Of a stretch of DNA of 34,563 bases, positions 15,338-24,347 are shown piece by piece. Source of the stretch: HRBIN12 sp964447335 (GTDB taxonomy: Bacteria; Actinomycetota; UBA4738; HRBIN12). Below the pieces are notes generated by a model, which saw nothing but the letters and a program-made list of their open reading frames with translations, did not search any database and was not told the DNA's origin. Made by a program: the position numbers and the translations under genes. The stretch covers positions 1 to 34,563 of the forward strand of contig CAYUSA010000029.1 in NCBI GenBank assembly GCA_964447335.1, written 5' to 3'. The first letter of the stretch is position 1. Each line of letters opens with the position of its first letter.

Positions 15338-16927
15338 GTGAAGGGCGCAGAACCCGCACACCATCGCTCGACGGCGCGCCGCGCCGATCTCTCATCCCTC
15401 GCGCGCGGCGGGCTCGTGAGCTTCCTTGGCGTCGTCGGCCACGCCGCGTTCGGGTTCTTGATCGTCGTCGTTGTCACGCGAGGCTTACCCAAGTCTGACG
15501 TCGGCGTCTTCTTCGAGGCCGTTGCGGTGTTCAGCATCCTCGCAGGGGTCGCGCTGTGGGGGGCTGACATCGGCCTTGTCCGCACGATCCCGAGGCTGCG
15601 CATCCTCGGACGCCGGCAGGACCTGCCGACGGTCCTGGAGGTCAGCATCAGCCCGATCGTCTCGGTCGCCGTCGTGCTCGCCCTCGCGGTCTTCGCGCTC
15701 GCGCCCTGGCTCGCGCGGACCCTGGCGACCGGCGGGGAGGAACGACTCGTCGAGCTGCTCCGGATCCTCTGTCTGTTGGCCCCGCTCGCGGCGGCGACGA
15801 ACGCTACCCTGGCCGCGACCCGCGGATTCGGGTCGATGGCGCCGACCACCCTGATCGACAAGATCGGTCGGTCGGCCGCGCAGCTTGTGCTCGTGTGGGG
15901 GGTGGTCGCGGCCGGTCTGGGGGTCGTCGCGGTCGCCGTCGCGTGGGCGGTCCCCTACCTCGTCACGCTCGCCGCGTCTGCGGCCTGGCTGCTCTTGCTC
16001 CTGCGCCGCTCCGCCGACGGCGGGGAGGGGGCAGGTGGCTTCGGACGCGTCACTCGGCGCGAGATGTTCGTCGAGTTCTGGCGTTTCACGGGGCCGCGTG
16101 GGCTCGCCGCTGTCTTCTCAGTCATCGTGCTGTGGCTCGACACGCTGCTACTCGGAGCGCTGCGGTCGACCGAGGAGGCCGGGATCTACGCCGCGGCGAC
16201 GCGGTACCTGATGTTCGGCTCCTTCGCCAGCCTGGCGATCCTCCAGGTCGCCGGACCGAAGCTCAGCGAGCTGCTCAGCGCCGGACAGCACGAGCGCGCC
16301 CGGTCCGTGTACGCCACGTCGACGTGGTGGGGCATGGCCCTGGCATGGCCAGCGTACCTGTCGATCATCGTCTTCTCGCCTTTGCTGCTGTCCCTGCTCG
16401 GAACGGGTTTCCAGGCCGGGAGGCCTGCTCTCCTCATCCTCGGACTCACGATGCTCGTCGCGACGGCCTGCGGTCCGGTCGACATCGTCCTGCTGATGGC
16501 CGGCAAGAGCGCGTGGAACCTGGCGAACACAGCGCTCGCTGTCGGCCTGAACATCGGGCTCAACTTGCTCCTGGTGCCGCCCTTGGGCATCGCGGGCGCC
16601 GCGATCGCATGGTCCGCGGCGATCCTCGCGAACAACCTCTTACCGCTCGCCGAGGTCCGGTACCTTCTGCGGCTCCATCCCTTCGGCTCGGGCTTCCTTG
16701 TCGTCGCGGCGGCGGCACTGGTCAGCTACGGGGGCTTGGCCCTGCTCGCGCGAAGCCTGCTCGGGCCGACGCTCCTGGCCATCATCGTGTCGCTGGCGGT
16801 GGGCACCGCCTTGTACGTCGTCGTGCTCTGGCGCTACCGTCGTGCCGTCCACCTCCCCGCGCTCATGGATGCCGTCCGGTCACCCCGCCTGCGGCCATCC
16901 GTGCCCGAGCAGGAGGCAACGACATGA
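15338..16927 (+). CDS. Wzx-like polysaccharide flippase (MOP superfamily)
   Basis: 529 aa, GTG start immediately after the upstream TAG. The protein has 12-14 predicted membrane helices. Its opening pattern is typical of oligosaccharide flippases: SSLARGGLVSFLGVVGHAAF, then VVVTRGLPKSDVGVFFE. A later conserved segment contains GIAGAAIAWSAAILANN. It would move lipid-linked, possibly sulfated, repeat units to the outer face of the membrane. It closes the plus-strand operon that starts at 10019. A basic cytoplasmic tail ends the protein. Confidence 0.9.
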   Translation: MKGAEPAHHRSTARRADLSSLARGGLVSFLGVVGHAAFGFLIVVVVTRGLPKSDVGVFFEAVAVFSILAGVALWGADIGLVRTIPRLRILGRRQDLPTVLEVSISPIVSVAVVLALAVFALAPWLARTLATGGEERLVELLRILCLLAPLAAATNATLAATRGFGSMAPTTLIDKIGRSAAQLVLVWGVVAAGLGVVAVAVAWAVPYLVTLAASAAWLLLLLRRSADGGEGAGGFGRVTRREMFVEFWRFTGPRGLAAVFSVIVLWLDTLLLGALRSTEEAGIYAAATRYLMFGSFASLAILQVAGPKLSELLSAGQHERARSVYATSTWWGMALAWPAYLSIIVFSPLLLSLLGTGFQAGRPALLILGLTMLVATACGPVDIVLLMAGKSAWNLANTALAVGLNIGLNLLLVPPLGIAGAAIAWSAAILANNLLPLAEVRYLLRLHPFGSGFLVVAAAALVSYGGLALLARSLLGPTLLAIIVSLAVGTALYVVVLWRYRRAVHLPALMDAVRSPRLRPSVPEQEATT

Positions 16928-17001
16928 GAGGCTCATATGGGTGAGGACGTGGGAGGCCGTTCGTCCTACGGTGTATCATTCATAGCCTGTCTGGGGGAAT
17001 C

Positions 17002-19541
17002 ATGTCACCTGCCGCTCCCGCGGCTCGATATGTTGCACCGCTCGTCCTCGCTCTGTTGTTGGCGCTCGCCCTACTTCCGCCGCCGGCGGCGGGCGCCGCG
17101 ACGATCGATCGCTTCCCGGACGCCACTTGGCAGACGAACGGGTTCCTCGACTCCCGCGGGAAGAACCTGACGGGCCGAGTGAACGCGATCGTCTACGGCA
17201 AGGGCGTGAGCGCCGGCCGCGTCTTCCTGGCCGGGAACTTCACATCGGTGAAGCCGCCGTCAGGGGGGGCGGCTCGACCGTTACCCGTAACCGTCTCGCG
17301 GCGTTCGACGTCGCGACCGGCGATCTGATCACGAGCTTCGATCCCAACGTCACGAACCCGAGCGGCGGCAGCGCGGAGGTCTTCGCGCTCGCGCTCTCGC
17401 CGGATGGCGGAACGCTGTACGTCGGCGGCAAGTTCACCGCGGTGGGCGGCGTGACCCACAGACGGCTGGCGGCAGTGAGCACGCTGACCGGCGCAGTCAC
17501 GGCGTGGTCCCCGAACGTCTGGGCCGAGGTACGCTCCATCGAGGTCTCGTCCGACGGCACGCGGCTGTACATCGGCGGCCATTTCAAGACGGTGAATGGC
17601 CAGCCACGGAACAAGGTCGCGGCGTTCAACCTGACGACTGGCAGCCTGATCTCGGGGTGGGATCCCGTCGTCACGCAGGAGTCGGGCCAGCCCTGTCCTC
17701 CGCGGTGCTTCCCCACGGTACTCGGCCTCGCGCTGTCGCCCGATGGGCAGACGTTGTACTTCGGAGGAGCATTCGCGTTCGTCGATGGCGTGCCGCGCAA
17801 CTCCGCGGCCGCGGTCCGCACGAGTGACGGGGCGCTCCTGCCTTGGGATCCGAACGTGTTCCAGGGCGGCCTGGGAGCTTCCCTCAACACCATCTACGAG
17901 GTCGAGTACTACGACCCCCCGGGCTCGGCCCCGGCGAGCGATCAGGAGGCCGACCTCGTGCACCTGTGCGGCGACTTCTGGGCGCTCGGCGCCGGCGCCG
18001 ACCGTCGGACGTCGCCGAACATCGCCGCCGTGGACCCGGCGTCCGGCATCGTGGACGACCGGTTCGTGGCGACGACGGACGGGGCCGTGAACGACTGCTA
18101 CGTTTCCCCGGAGCAGCGTCGCCTGTTCTTCGGCGGCCACTTCGAGTACGCAGGCGGTCCGAACGCCGCGGAGAAGCCACCACCGCCGACGGCGTCGGAG
18201 CGCTTCCACATCGCAGTGGTGGACGCGGAGACCGGTGTTCTCGATCCCTGGGACCCGCGGGCCAACAGCGTGCCCGGCCTGTACGCGCTTGCGGCGACGG
18301 CCACGCGCGTGGCGGGCGGCGGCGACTTCACCCTCATCAACTTGCAGGACCAGCAAGGGTTCGCGCAGTGGACCCTCGATCCGGACCTCACGGCGCCCTC
18401 GGCGCCCGGGAAACCGAGTGGTACCAGCACGAGCCCGGGCACGATCAACCTCACGTGGGCGAGCTCCGTCGATCCCGACGACGAGAGCGTCACGTACCGA
18501 ATCTACCGTGACGGTGGGGCGAGTCCCGTGGGCTCGGTCACGAGCAGCTCGAGCACGACCGTCGCGTTCCTCGACGAGGGTTTGTCGCCCGGGAGCAGCC
18601 ACGTCTACGCGATCGAGGCGACGGACGCGGCCGGGAACGTAAGCCCGCTCAGCCCTCCGTCCCAGCCGATCGTCGTGATCGCGCCAGATGTCGATCCACC
18701 CTCACAACCGGGCAAGCCTTCTGGCTCGAGCTCGACCCCGTCCACGATCCAGCTGACGTGGGGTGCGAGCCTGGACGCCGTCGACGCGACACTGACCTAC
18801 CGTGTCTACCGGGACGGTGGTCCGTCGCCGGTCGGTCAGGTGACCAGCAGCTCGACGACGACGGTCTCGTTCTCCGATACCGGCCTCGACCCGGGGAGCT
18901 CGCACACCTACGTCGTCGAAGGCGAGGACGATTCCGGCAACGTGAGCGACCCGAGCGCCGCGTCGGACCCGATAACGGTGGTATCCGCCGTCACGGTCTT
19001 CTCCGACCACTTCGACGCCGGCCTCGGCAGCTGGACGCAGATCTCGGGGATCGCGATCGATGCGGGCGACGGTGACGCTGCGCCACCGAGCGCCCGCGCC
19101 GACGCGGCGGGGACGAAAGCCGTTATGTACCACGATCTCGGCTCGAACCACCAGACGCTCTGCCTAAGCGAGAACGTCAAGCTCTCCTCGATCGGTGCGA
19201 ACAGCGTCGTGCTCATGCGGCTCCGGACAGCGGCGAACGGTGCGATCGGACGTGTCTACGTGTCGTCGTCACGGGTGATCTGGCTGCGGTCGGACGTGTC
19301 TGGTGCGCAGCAGTCGTCCGGCGTGACCTTGCCGCTCGGCACCTGGAGCAACCTCGAGGTCTGCGGCACGATCGGCACCGCCGGGTCGTGGCAGCTGTAT
19401 CTTGACGGAACCTCGATCCTGGGGCCCTGGACGAGCGACAGCGGAACGACGCAGATCGGGCGCGTGCAGATCGGCGACGACGCTGTCAAGACCTTCTCCC
19501 TGAACGTGGACGACATCGTCGCAGACAACGTGGCAGGGTAG
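17002..19541 (+). CDS. Secreted beta-propeller protein with two FN3 domains and shared tail, frameshifted
   Basis: The gene starts at the ATG at 17002 after GGGGGA and encodes a signal peptide (~33 residues, ending PPAAGAAT) and the first blade (GRVFLAGNFTSV). That frame runs off course after the G7 run at 17263-17269 and stops at 17328. The remaining 757 residues continue in the -1 frame (GGSTVTRNRLAAF onward) to 19541. Joining the frames at position 17268 gives about 846 aa. Blades with YVGGKF, YIGGHF and YFGGAF elements run to about residue 450. Two FN3 domains (each with YRxYRDGG) follow, then the 182-residue tail shared with the genes at 156 and 2374. One lost G, an assembly error or -1 ribosomal slippage would all explain it. 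The rest of the gene is intact and under the same codon bias, arguing against old decay. Confidence 0.82.
17263..17269 (+). other. G7 homopolymer at the frameshift point
   Basis: Seven consecutive G, read TCA GGG GGG GCG in the upstream frame. Re-reading one base (GGG GGG, then GGC GGC TCG ACC) restores the downstream propeller frame. The run has the layout of a slippery heptamer and is also a typical place for a sequencing indel or slipped-strand mutation. Confidence 0.7.
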
Positions 19542-19546
19542 GCTGA

Positions 19547-19581
19547 CTGAACCTCAACACCACCGGGCCACCTGAACCTCA
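19547..19581. repeat. Short direct repeat CTGAACCTCA (two copies)
   Basis: Copies lie at 19547-19556 and 19572-19581, 25 nt apart. They sit just after the propeller stop and at the broken end of the DUF222 pseudogene. They may mark an old recombination or deletion junction; function unknown. Confidence 0.5.
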
Positions 19582-20292
19582 GTCGTCGCTCGCCAGACAG
19601 GTTCGTCTCGAGGAAGCAGCCGATCTCGTGAGCGGAATGGCTTCACGCGCATCGGCCGAGACGCCTCGATGACCGGACCGGTGTTCGGTGCAACGGGTGG
19701 CTCGACCGACAGCCCTGTGCATACCGGGGGTGGGCTCGCGGGGACACCGGACCTCTTGCGTCCTGGCCATCTCGTCGGCACACGCCGCTGCCGTGACGCG
19801 TGCGCAGTCCTGCTTCAACCCGCGGACCCCATTCACTCGAGCGCTCGCCAACAGCTCGCGTTCCGCGCCCGGATCCCCCGAAGCGGCCGCGCTGACCGCC
19901 TCGGCCTGCGCCCCCGAGAGCGCACCCGCGCGCAACGCAGCCTCCGTCGCCGGCAGCCGATCCAACCGTTGCGCGGTCTCGAGCGTCGCCGTCGCCTGCC
20001 CCCCGAGGCACCCGAGACCGCCGCGATTCAGGACTCGGTGTTTCAGTGCGACCCACGATGCACCCACGTCCCCGACCGCAGGGCCCGGCCCGCCGCCAAG
20101 GTCCTCCCGCCGCGGCCGGGCGTCCAACCCGGCGAAGTCCTCCACCAGCTCACACGCGGCCGCGCCGTCGAACGTCGCGGGATCGAACCCGGCCAGCGCC
20201 TCGCCCAGCCGCTCGATCACCTCCCGCAACACCGCGCTCACCCACACGTCTCCCCACGACAACGCCAGCGCCGACCGGCCTCGGAGGCGCAC
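19560..20292 (-). pseudogene. Decayed DUF222 / HNH endonuclease (13E12-repeat family) relic
   Basis: The minus strand encodes recognisable DUF222 pieces: LREVIERLGEALAGFDPATFDG with ELVEDFAGL at the start, then TATLETAQRLDRLPATEAALRAG and LSGAQAEAVSAAASG, and finally GLKQDCARVTAAACADEMAR. The stretch between the first two pieces reads poorly in this frame, suggesting compensating indels. After about 19780 the similarity moves to another minus-strand frame (APNTGPVIEA...LPRDEP) and then ends. The C-terminal HNH nuclease domain is absent. GTG codons near 20241 could have been the original start. Intact family members are about 400-500 aa, common and multicopy in Actinobacteria. I see no sign of function remaining. 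Confidence 0.72.
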
Positions 20293-20459
20293 GATCGGCA
20301 GTCGCCGGACAACGACTCGGACTCGGGGGAAGAGCTAGCGAGAAGCTCACTGTCATCCTACCGAACACGCGTTTGCCAAGTCATGCAGCAATCGCAGCTT
20401 GTGCCGCGTCCCTGCGGGTCACGAGGATCGCCCGACCGAACGGTCGCCGCGGCGCGCCA

Positions 20460-20833
20460 CTAGCGCTCGAGCGCTGCCACGAGGCGTTTCGGGGCCACAA
20501 CGCGGTAGGCGTCCTCGACGACCCCGGCGATCTCGTCCCAGTCAGGGTCGACGTCGAGGCGCACGCCGATCCAGCCCGGTGCCCCACACAGGGAGGGCGG
20601 AACAACCGTGTCGGCTCCTCGGCGACCAGCGCGGCCCGGGCTCCCTTGGGCGCGGCGCACCAGATCGCGAGCCGACCGTCGCCGTGGTGGTCGTCGTGGA
20701 ACATGACCATCGACCGCTTGCCCGCCACGAAGAAGGTGGGGGCACCGTGGCTAGGCCGCTCGCTCACCTCGGGGAGCGCCGCGCAGATCGCGCGGACCCG
20801 TTCCAGGGCGGCGGCGGTCTCGCGAGCACTCAC
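20460..20833 (-). pseudogene. YjbR/MmcQ-like protein gene with a single frameshift
   Basis: The first part, from the GTG at 20833, reads RVRAICAALPEVSERPSHG, then TFFVAGKRSMVMFHDDHHGDG and WCAAPKGAR, typical of the YjbR (PF04237) fold. Near 20580-20586 (a CCCC/GGGG context) the reading frame changes. The family's C-terminal half continues in another frame as GWIGVRLDVDPDWDEIAGVV and ends AYRVVAPKRLVAALER at 20460. Restoring one base would give a normal-length protein of about 124 aa. The family is small, cytoplasmic and of unclear function. The defect could be a real pseudogene or a sequencing deletion. The neighbouring DUF222 relic makes real decay plausible. Confidence 0.72.
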
Positions 20834-20864
20834 TAGGTAGCGCCGATGATGTCACGGCCGAGCA

Positions 20865-20903
20865 CGAAGGGGGCCCCGGCCGCATGCGACCTGGGCCCCT
20901 TCG
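20865..20903 (-). terminator. Strong hairpin downstream of the propeller/Ig-repeat gene
   Basis: CGAAGGGG(G)CCC at 20865-20876 pairs with GGGCCCCTTCG at 20893-20903, giving an 11-bp stem with one bulged G and a loop of about 16 nt. It lies 21 nt beyond the stop of the minus-strand gene at 20924. No T-run follows, so it may be a non-canonical terminator or an mRNA 3'-end stabiliser. Confidence 0.6.
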
Positions 20904-20923
20904 AGTGAGCAGTGCGTCGGCCG

Positions 20924-23900
20924 TCAGCCGGCGACGACGGTGACGATCGCCTGGTAGGGCACCAGCATGATCTGGGTCACGCTGTCGGTCGGCCACACCT
21001 TCACGATGTACGTGCCCGGAGCGAGCGTCGGCGTCGAGTAGTTGAAGTTCGAACCGACACCACCCGGGTTGGTCAGGAACGCCGACAGCGGGTTCGTCTC
21101 GGCCGCCCCCATCGTCCCGTCGGACCGCAGGAACTGCAGGGTCGTCTGGTTCTGCACGGTGATGTTGACCCGGCTGATGCCCACGTCGTCGGTGGCTCGC
21201 CCGCCGATCGGGATGAAGTTGGTCAGCGTGGCACCGTTCACGGGCGTTTGGAGATCGAGCATCAAGGTCGGGTCGGCGTCACCAGGGAAGATCTGGTAGC
21301 GAGCGGTCGCCCCGGTGGTGCTCGCGTCGTATTGGCCCATCGAGTCGACCGCGATCGCGGTGATCCGGTAGTCGCCCGGCCCGGGCAGGGTGAAGGTCGA
21401 CGTGAACGTCGTGCTCGTGGCGCCCGGCGACGCGACCGGCGTGTCGATGAGCGTGTACACGAGCGAGTCGCCGCCCGCGGTGCTGGTCATGTACCGCCGC
21501 GTGGCGTTGTTGAACACGACGAGCTTCACGCCGCTCACCCCGAGGTTGTCGGTGGCGCTGCCGGTGATCGGGAGCGTGAAGCTGTCGTAGTCCTGGGTGG
21601 TCGATGCGAAGTCGAGCAGGGTGTTGGGCAGAGCGTCCCCGGCGAAGCCGACGGTCAGGGTGACGTTCGGCTGCACGACGGTCGACGGGGGCACTGCGGT
21701 CGTCGGGGTCCTCGTGCCCAGGTCGTCCTCGGCGCGCACCCGGATCGTGTAGGTCCCGATCGGGAGCGGTGGCGTGGTGTACGAGAACGGCACGCTCAGC
21801 GCATCGGTGTTGGGCGGCGTGATCAGGTAGTAGGCGGGGACGGGACCCCAGGTGCCGTCGATCTGCACACCCTGCTGGGTGTTGTTGTTGCGGACGCTCA
21901 CCTCCACCCTGCGCACTGACGTGTCGTCGGTCGCGGTACCCTCGATGAGCACCTGCGTGTTCGGCGCGACGATGGTGCTCGTCACCGGCGTGGTGAGCGT
22001 GATCGATGGCGCGACGTTGGTCGCCGACACGGCCCACGTGCGCGCGGCGGGGCGCAGATCGCTCTGGCCCGAGTCATCCTGGGCCGTCGCGTACACCTGG
22101 AAGCTGCCGTCCGGCAGCGTGATCTCGTACTCCCAGGACACCGCCGGCTCGCCCGGGTTGAGCGGGACGGTCGAGAAGGTGTTCCACTCCGGCCGCAGCG
22201 TGCCGTCGTCCTGGAGGTACAGGTTCGTCTCTACCTCGCGGGCGTTGAGCGTGATGCCCAGAACTCCGGAGTCGTCGTTGGCGGTCCCCTGGATCAGGAA
22301 CGTGTTGGTGGTGACGGGTCCCGCCAGCGGCTGGATGATGCGGGTTTCCGGGGTCGGGTCGCCGAGGAGCACGGTCTCGAACTTCGCCGACGCCTTGGTG
22401 GAGTCGCGGCTGCCGTTCGTCGCGAAGGTTCGGGCGTACACCCGGTACTGGCCGTCGGGGATGCCGGGGGACTCAAACGACCAGGTGGTCTCGGGTGCTC
22501 CGGGTGCGTCCAGGGTGGCGTTGATCGCGTTCCAGGCAGAAGCGAACGTGACGCCGTCGTCCTGGAGGTACTGGCCGTTGCCGCGGTCGACGATCTCGAG
22601 CTGCACGCGGTTCACGCCCGAGGGCGCGCTCGCGCGGCCTTCGAAGGCCAGCGGAACCTCGGCGCCCACGGTGCCGCCCTCGAACGGGTTGTCGATCCAC
22701 GTCTCGGCGGGGGACGGGGGCGGTGTGCGCTCGAAGTCGAAGAAGCCATGGCGGCCGATGGCCTGGCCGGCGATGACGGAGCCGTCGTGACCCATGAGCA
22801 GGCCGCGAGGCACCGCCTCGAGGTGCTTGACGCCTTCGAAGGCCTCGGCTCCCGGGTTCCACGGGAGCGCGGTGCCGGTGACCGGGTCGAGCGCGCCGAT
22901 CATGTCGCGGCGCACGACCTCGTCGCCCAGGACCGCCGCACCGAGCCCGGTGCCCCACCCGTAGGAGACCGTATCGAGGCCGGGCCAGGGCTGGGTCGCG
23001 GTCGGCGACTCCTGCCAGCGGAAGTGACCGCCGACGTAGACCGCGGTCTCGGTGATCGCCACGGCGTACACGCTGTCGAAGTGCCGGGAGACCCAGAGCG
23101 GTTGGACGCCGGCGCCGCCTGCGAGCGGGAAGGCGACCGCGGTGTCGTTGATCGGCGGCCGGTCACCGCCCGAGCCGCTCACCACGACGAAGTACGAGTT
23201 GTCGGGAGAGATGTCGCCGTTGAACACTCGGGTCACGCCGCCGACGAGGGGCAGGTAGTCCGCGTACAGGGTCGTCTGCCAGGGCCGTAGCGACTTGGCG
23301 GCGGTGTCGATGAGCGCCACCCCGGTGCGGGCCTGGGCTGCGACGTTGCGGCCGGTGTGCACCACCAGCAGGGTCGCGTCGTCGGAGGTGAGCTGGAGCT
23401 GCATGACCTTCAGCACGCCGCCGGGCCCGATGCCCTCGGTCACGGGCAGGTTGAAACCCGGGTCGACCGCGCCGGTGGTGGGGTTGAGCGCGACGAGGCG
23501 GCCGCGGCTCGTGCCGTTGACCGCGCTGAAGAAGCCGCCCACGTAGACCCAGCTGTCGCTGACTGCGATCGCGGTTGCGCGCGAGTTGGCCTGCGCCGTG
23601 AAGCCGGTCACCGTGGCGCCCGTGGCGGGGTTGATCCGGGCGATCTTGCGCTTGGTGACGCCGTTGACGGTGTTGAACGTGCCCGCGATGTAGAGCGCGG
23701 AGCCGTCGGGAGAGGCCTCGACGGCCTGGACGGTGCCGGCGATCGCGGGCCGGAAGCCCATGTCGAGCAGGCCGGTGTCGATGTTGTACGCCGCGAGGTA
23801 CGGCTGGACGACGGCGGTGCCGGTGGCGTTGCGAATCGAGGTGAAGCTGCCGGCGAGGTACACGCGGTTGCCGACGACCTCGATGTCGACGACCGCGCCG

Positions 23901-24079
23901 GTCTCGATGCGCGGCGTGTCGGTGCGCACCGCGTCCGGCACGAGCCCGGTGTGCCCGGGCACCGGCTGCGTGGCGTATGCCGCCGGTGCGACCATCGCCA
24001 GCATCGTCCCCGCGATCAGGGCGATCAGCCCCAGGATCGAGACCGCGTGTCGTGCGCTGTGCTGCCGCCGTGCCCTCAT
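20924..24079 (-). CDS. Secreted beta-propeller protein with five Ig-like repeats
   Basis: 1051 aa from the ATG at 24079. This start has GGAG 6 nt upstream (24086-24089) and overlaps the stop of a leader ORF as ATGA; the ATG at 24091 has no such site. A Sec signal peptide covers residues 1-36 (basic start, hydrophobic core, ending APAAYA). Residues ~55-460 are delta-60-like propeller blades (GNRVYLAGSFTSIR at 70-83, YIAGTF, YVGGFF, YVGGHF). From ~475 to the end come five tandem Ig-like/cadherin-like repeats of about 100-120 aa. Each contains a GxAxDDxGV-type element and most contain a Y/F-L-x-x-D-G-T-like element. Unlike the three other secreted proteins here, it lacks the 182-residue shared tail and FN3 domains. 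A surface or matrix role is inferred from secretion and context. Confidence 0.88.
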   Translation of the reverse strand: MRARRQHSARHAVSILGLIALIAGTMLAMVAPAAYATQPVPGHTGLVPDAVRTDTPRIETGAVVDIEVVGNRVYLAGSFTSIRNATGTAVVQPYLAAYNIDTGLLDMGFRPAIAGTVQAVEASPDGSALYIAGTFNTVNGVTKRKIARINPATGATVTGFTAQANSRATAIAVSDSWVYVGGFFSAVNGTSRGRLVALNPTTGAVDPGFNLPVTEGIGPGGVLKVMQLQLTSDDATLLVVHTGRNVAAQARTGVALIDTAAKSLRPWQTTLYADYLPLVGGVTRVFNGDISPDNSYFVVVSGSGGDRPPINDTAVAFPLAGGAGVQPLWVSRHFDSVYAVAITETAVYVGGHFRWQESPTATQPWPGLDTVSYGWGTGLGAAVLGDEVVRRDMIGALDPVTGTALPWNPGAEAFEGVKHLEAVPRGLLMGHDGSVIAGQAIGRHGFFDFERTPPPSPAETWIDNPFEGGTVGAEVPLAFEGRASAPSGVNRVQLEIVDRGNGQYLQDDGVTFASAWNAINATLDAPGAPETTWSFESPGIPDGQYRVYARTFATNGSRDSTKASAKFETVLLGDPTPETRIIQPLAGPVTTNTFLIQGTANDDSGVLGITLNAREVETNLYLQDDGTLRPEWNTFSTVPLNPGEPAVSWEYEITLPDGSFQVYATAQDDSGQSDLRPAARTWAVSATNVAPSITLTTPVTSTIVAPNTQVLIEGTATDDTSVRRVEVSVRNNNTQQGVQIDGTWGPVPAYYLITPPNTDALSVPFSYTTPPLPIGTYTIRVRAEDDLGTRTPTTAVPPSTVVQPNVTLTVGFAGDALPNTLLDFASTTQDYDSFTLPITGSATDNLGVSGVKLVVFNNATRRYMTSTAGGDSLVYTLIDTPVASPGATSTTFTSTFTLPGPGDYRITAIAVDSMGQYDASTTGATARYQIFPGDADPTLMLDLQTPVNGATLTNFIPIGGRATDDVGISRVNITVQNQTTLQFLRSDGTMGAAETNPLSAFLTNPGGVGSNFNYSTPTLAPGTYIVKVWPTDSVTQIMLVPYQAIVTVVAG

Positions 24080-24183
24080 CTTGATCTCCATCCTCGCTGT
24101 GGTGTCCCGGAGGTCCGGATCGACGTGAACGACCCCCCTAGGATGACACGGTTCCCGAAGGCGATCCGCTTCGGGATGGTCAT
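24076..24183 (-). CDS. 35-aa leader ORF coupled to the propeller gene
   Basis: The ATG at 24183 is preceded by AAGGGGGA (24191-24198, 7-nt spacer), a better ribosome binding site than that of the main gene. The ORF encodes 35 residues beginning MTIPKRIAFGNRV and ends in TGA at 24078-24076, overlapping the next gene's ATG (ATGA). Residues 10-23 (GNRVILGGSFTSIR) match residues 70-83 of the downstream protein (GNRVYLAGSFTSIR) at 12 of 14 positions. The codons differ, so this is not a recent copy. There is no signal peptide. It may be a regulatory leader peptide, a relic of an earlier propeller gene, or both. Whether it is translated is not known. Confidence 0.5.
   Translation of the reverse strand: MTIPKRIAFGNRVILGGSFTSIRTSGTPQRGWRSR
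24153..24176 (-). promoter_or_regulatory. Perfect 8-bp hairpin within the leader ORF
   Basis: TCCCGAAG and CTTCGGGA flank an 8-nt loop. It lies just inside the leader ORF, so ribosomes translating the leader would melt it. This fits, but does not prove, translational control of the downstream gene. Confidence 0.45.
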
Positions 24184-24347
24184 CTCGAGTTCCCCCTTAC
24201 ACGGCCGGTGAACCCGGCGGGCCTGGGCTGCTGTGGGTGATCCAACCGACGAGGTCCTCCTACGTCGAGGGCACGAGGCTACCGGGGCCGGAGCCACGCA
24301 ACGATAGTACGACCGCCTCGAGCGGGCGGGTCCGATGCACTAGGCCG

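Noticed and set aside
24184..24347. Possible riboswitch in the leader region of the propeller gene
   Set aside because: I found no conserved core of c-di-GMP, cobalamin or other classes that I could recognise, only a simple hairpin further downstream.
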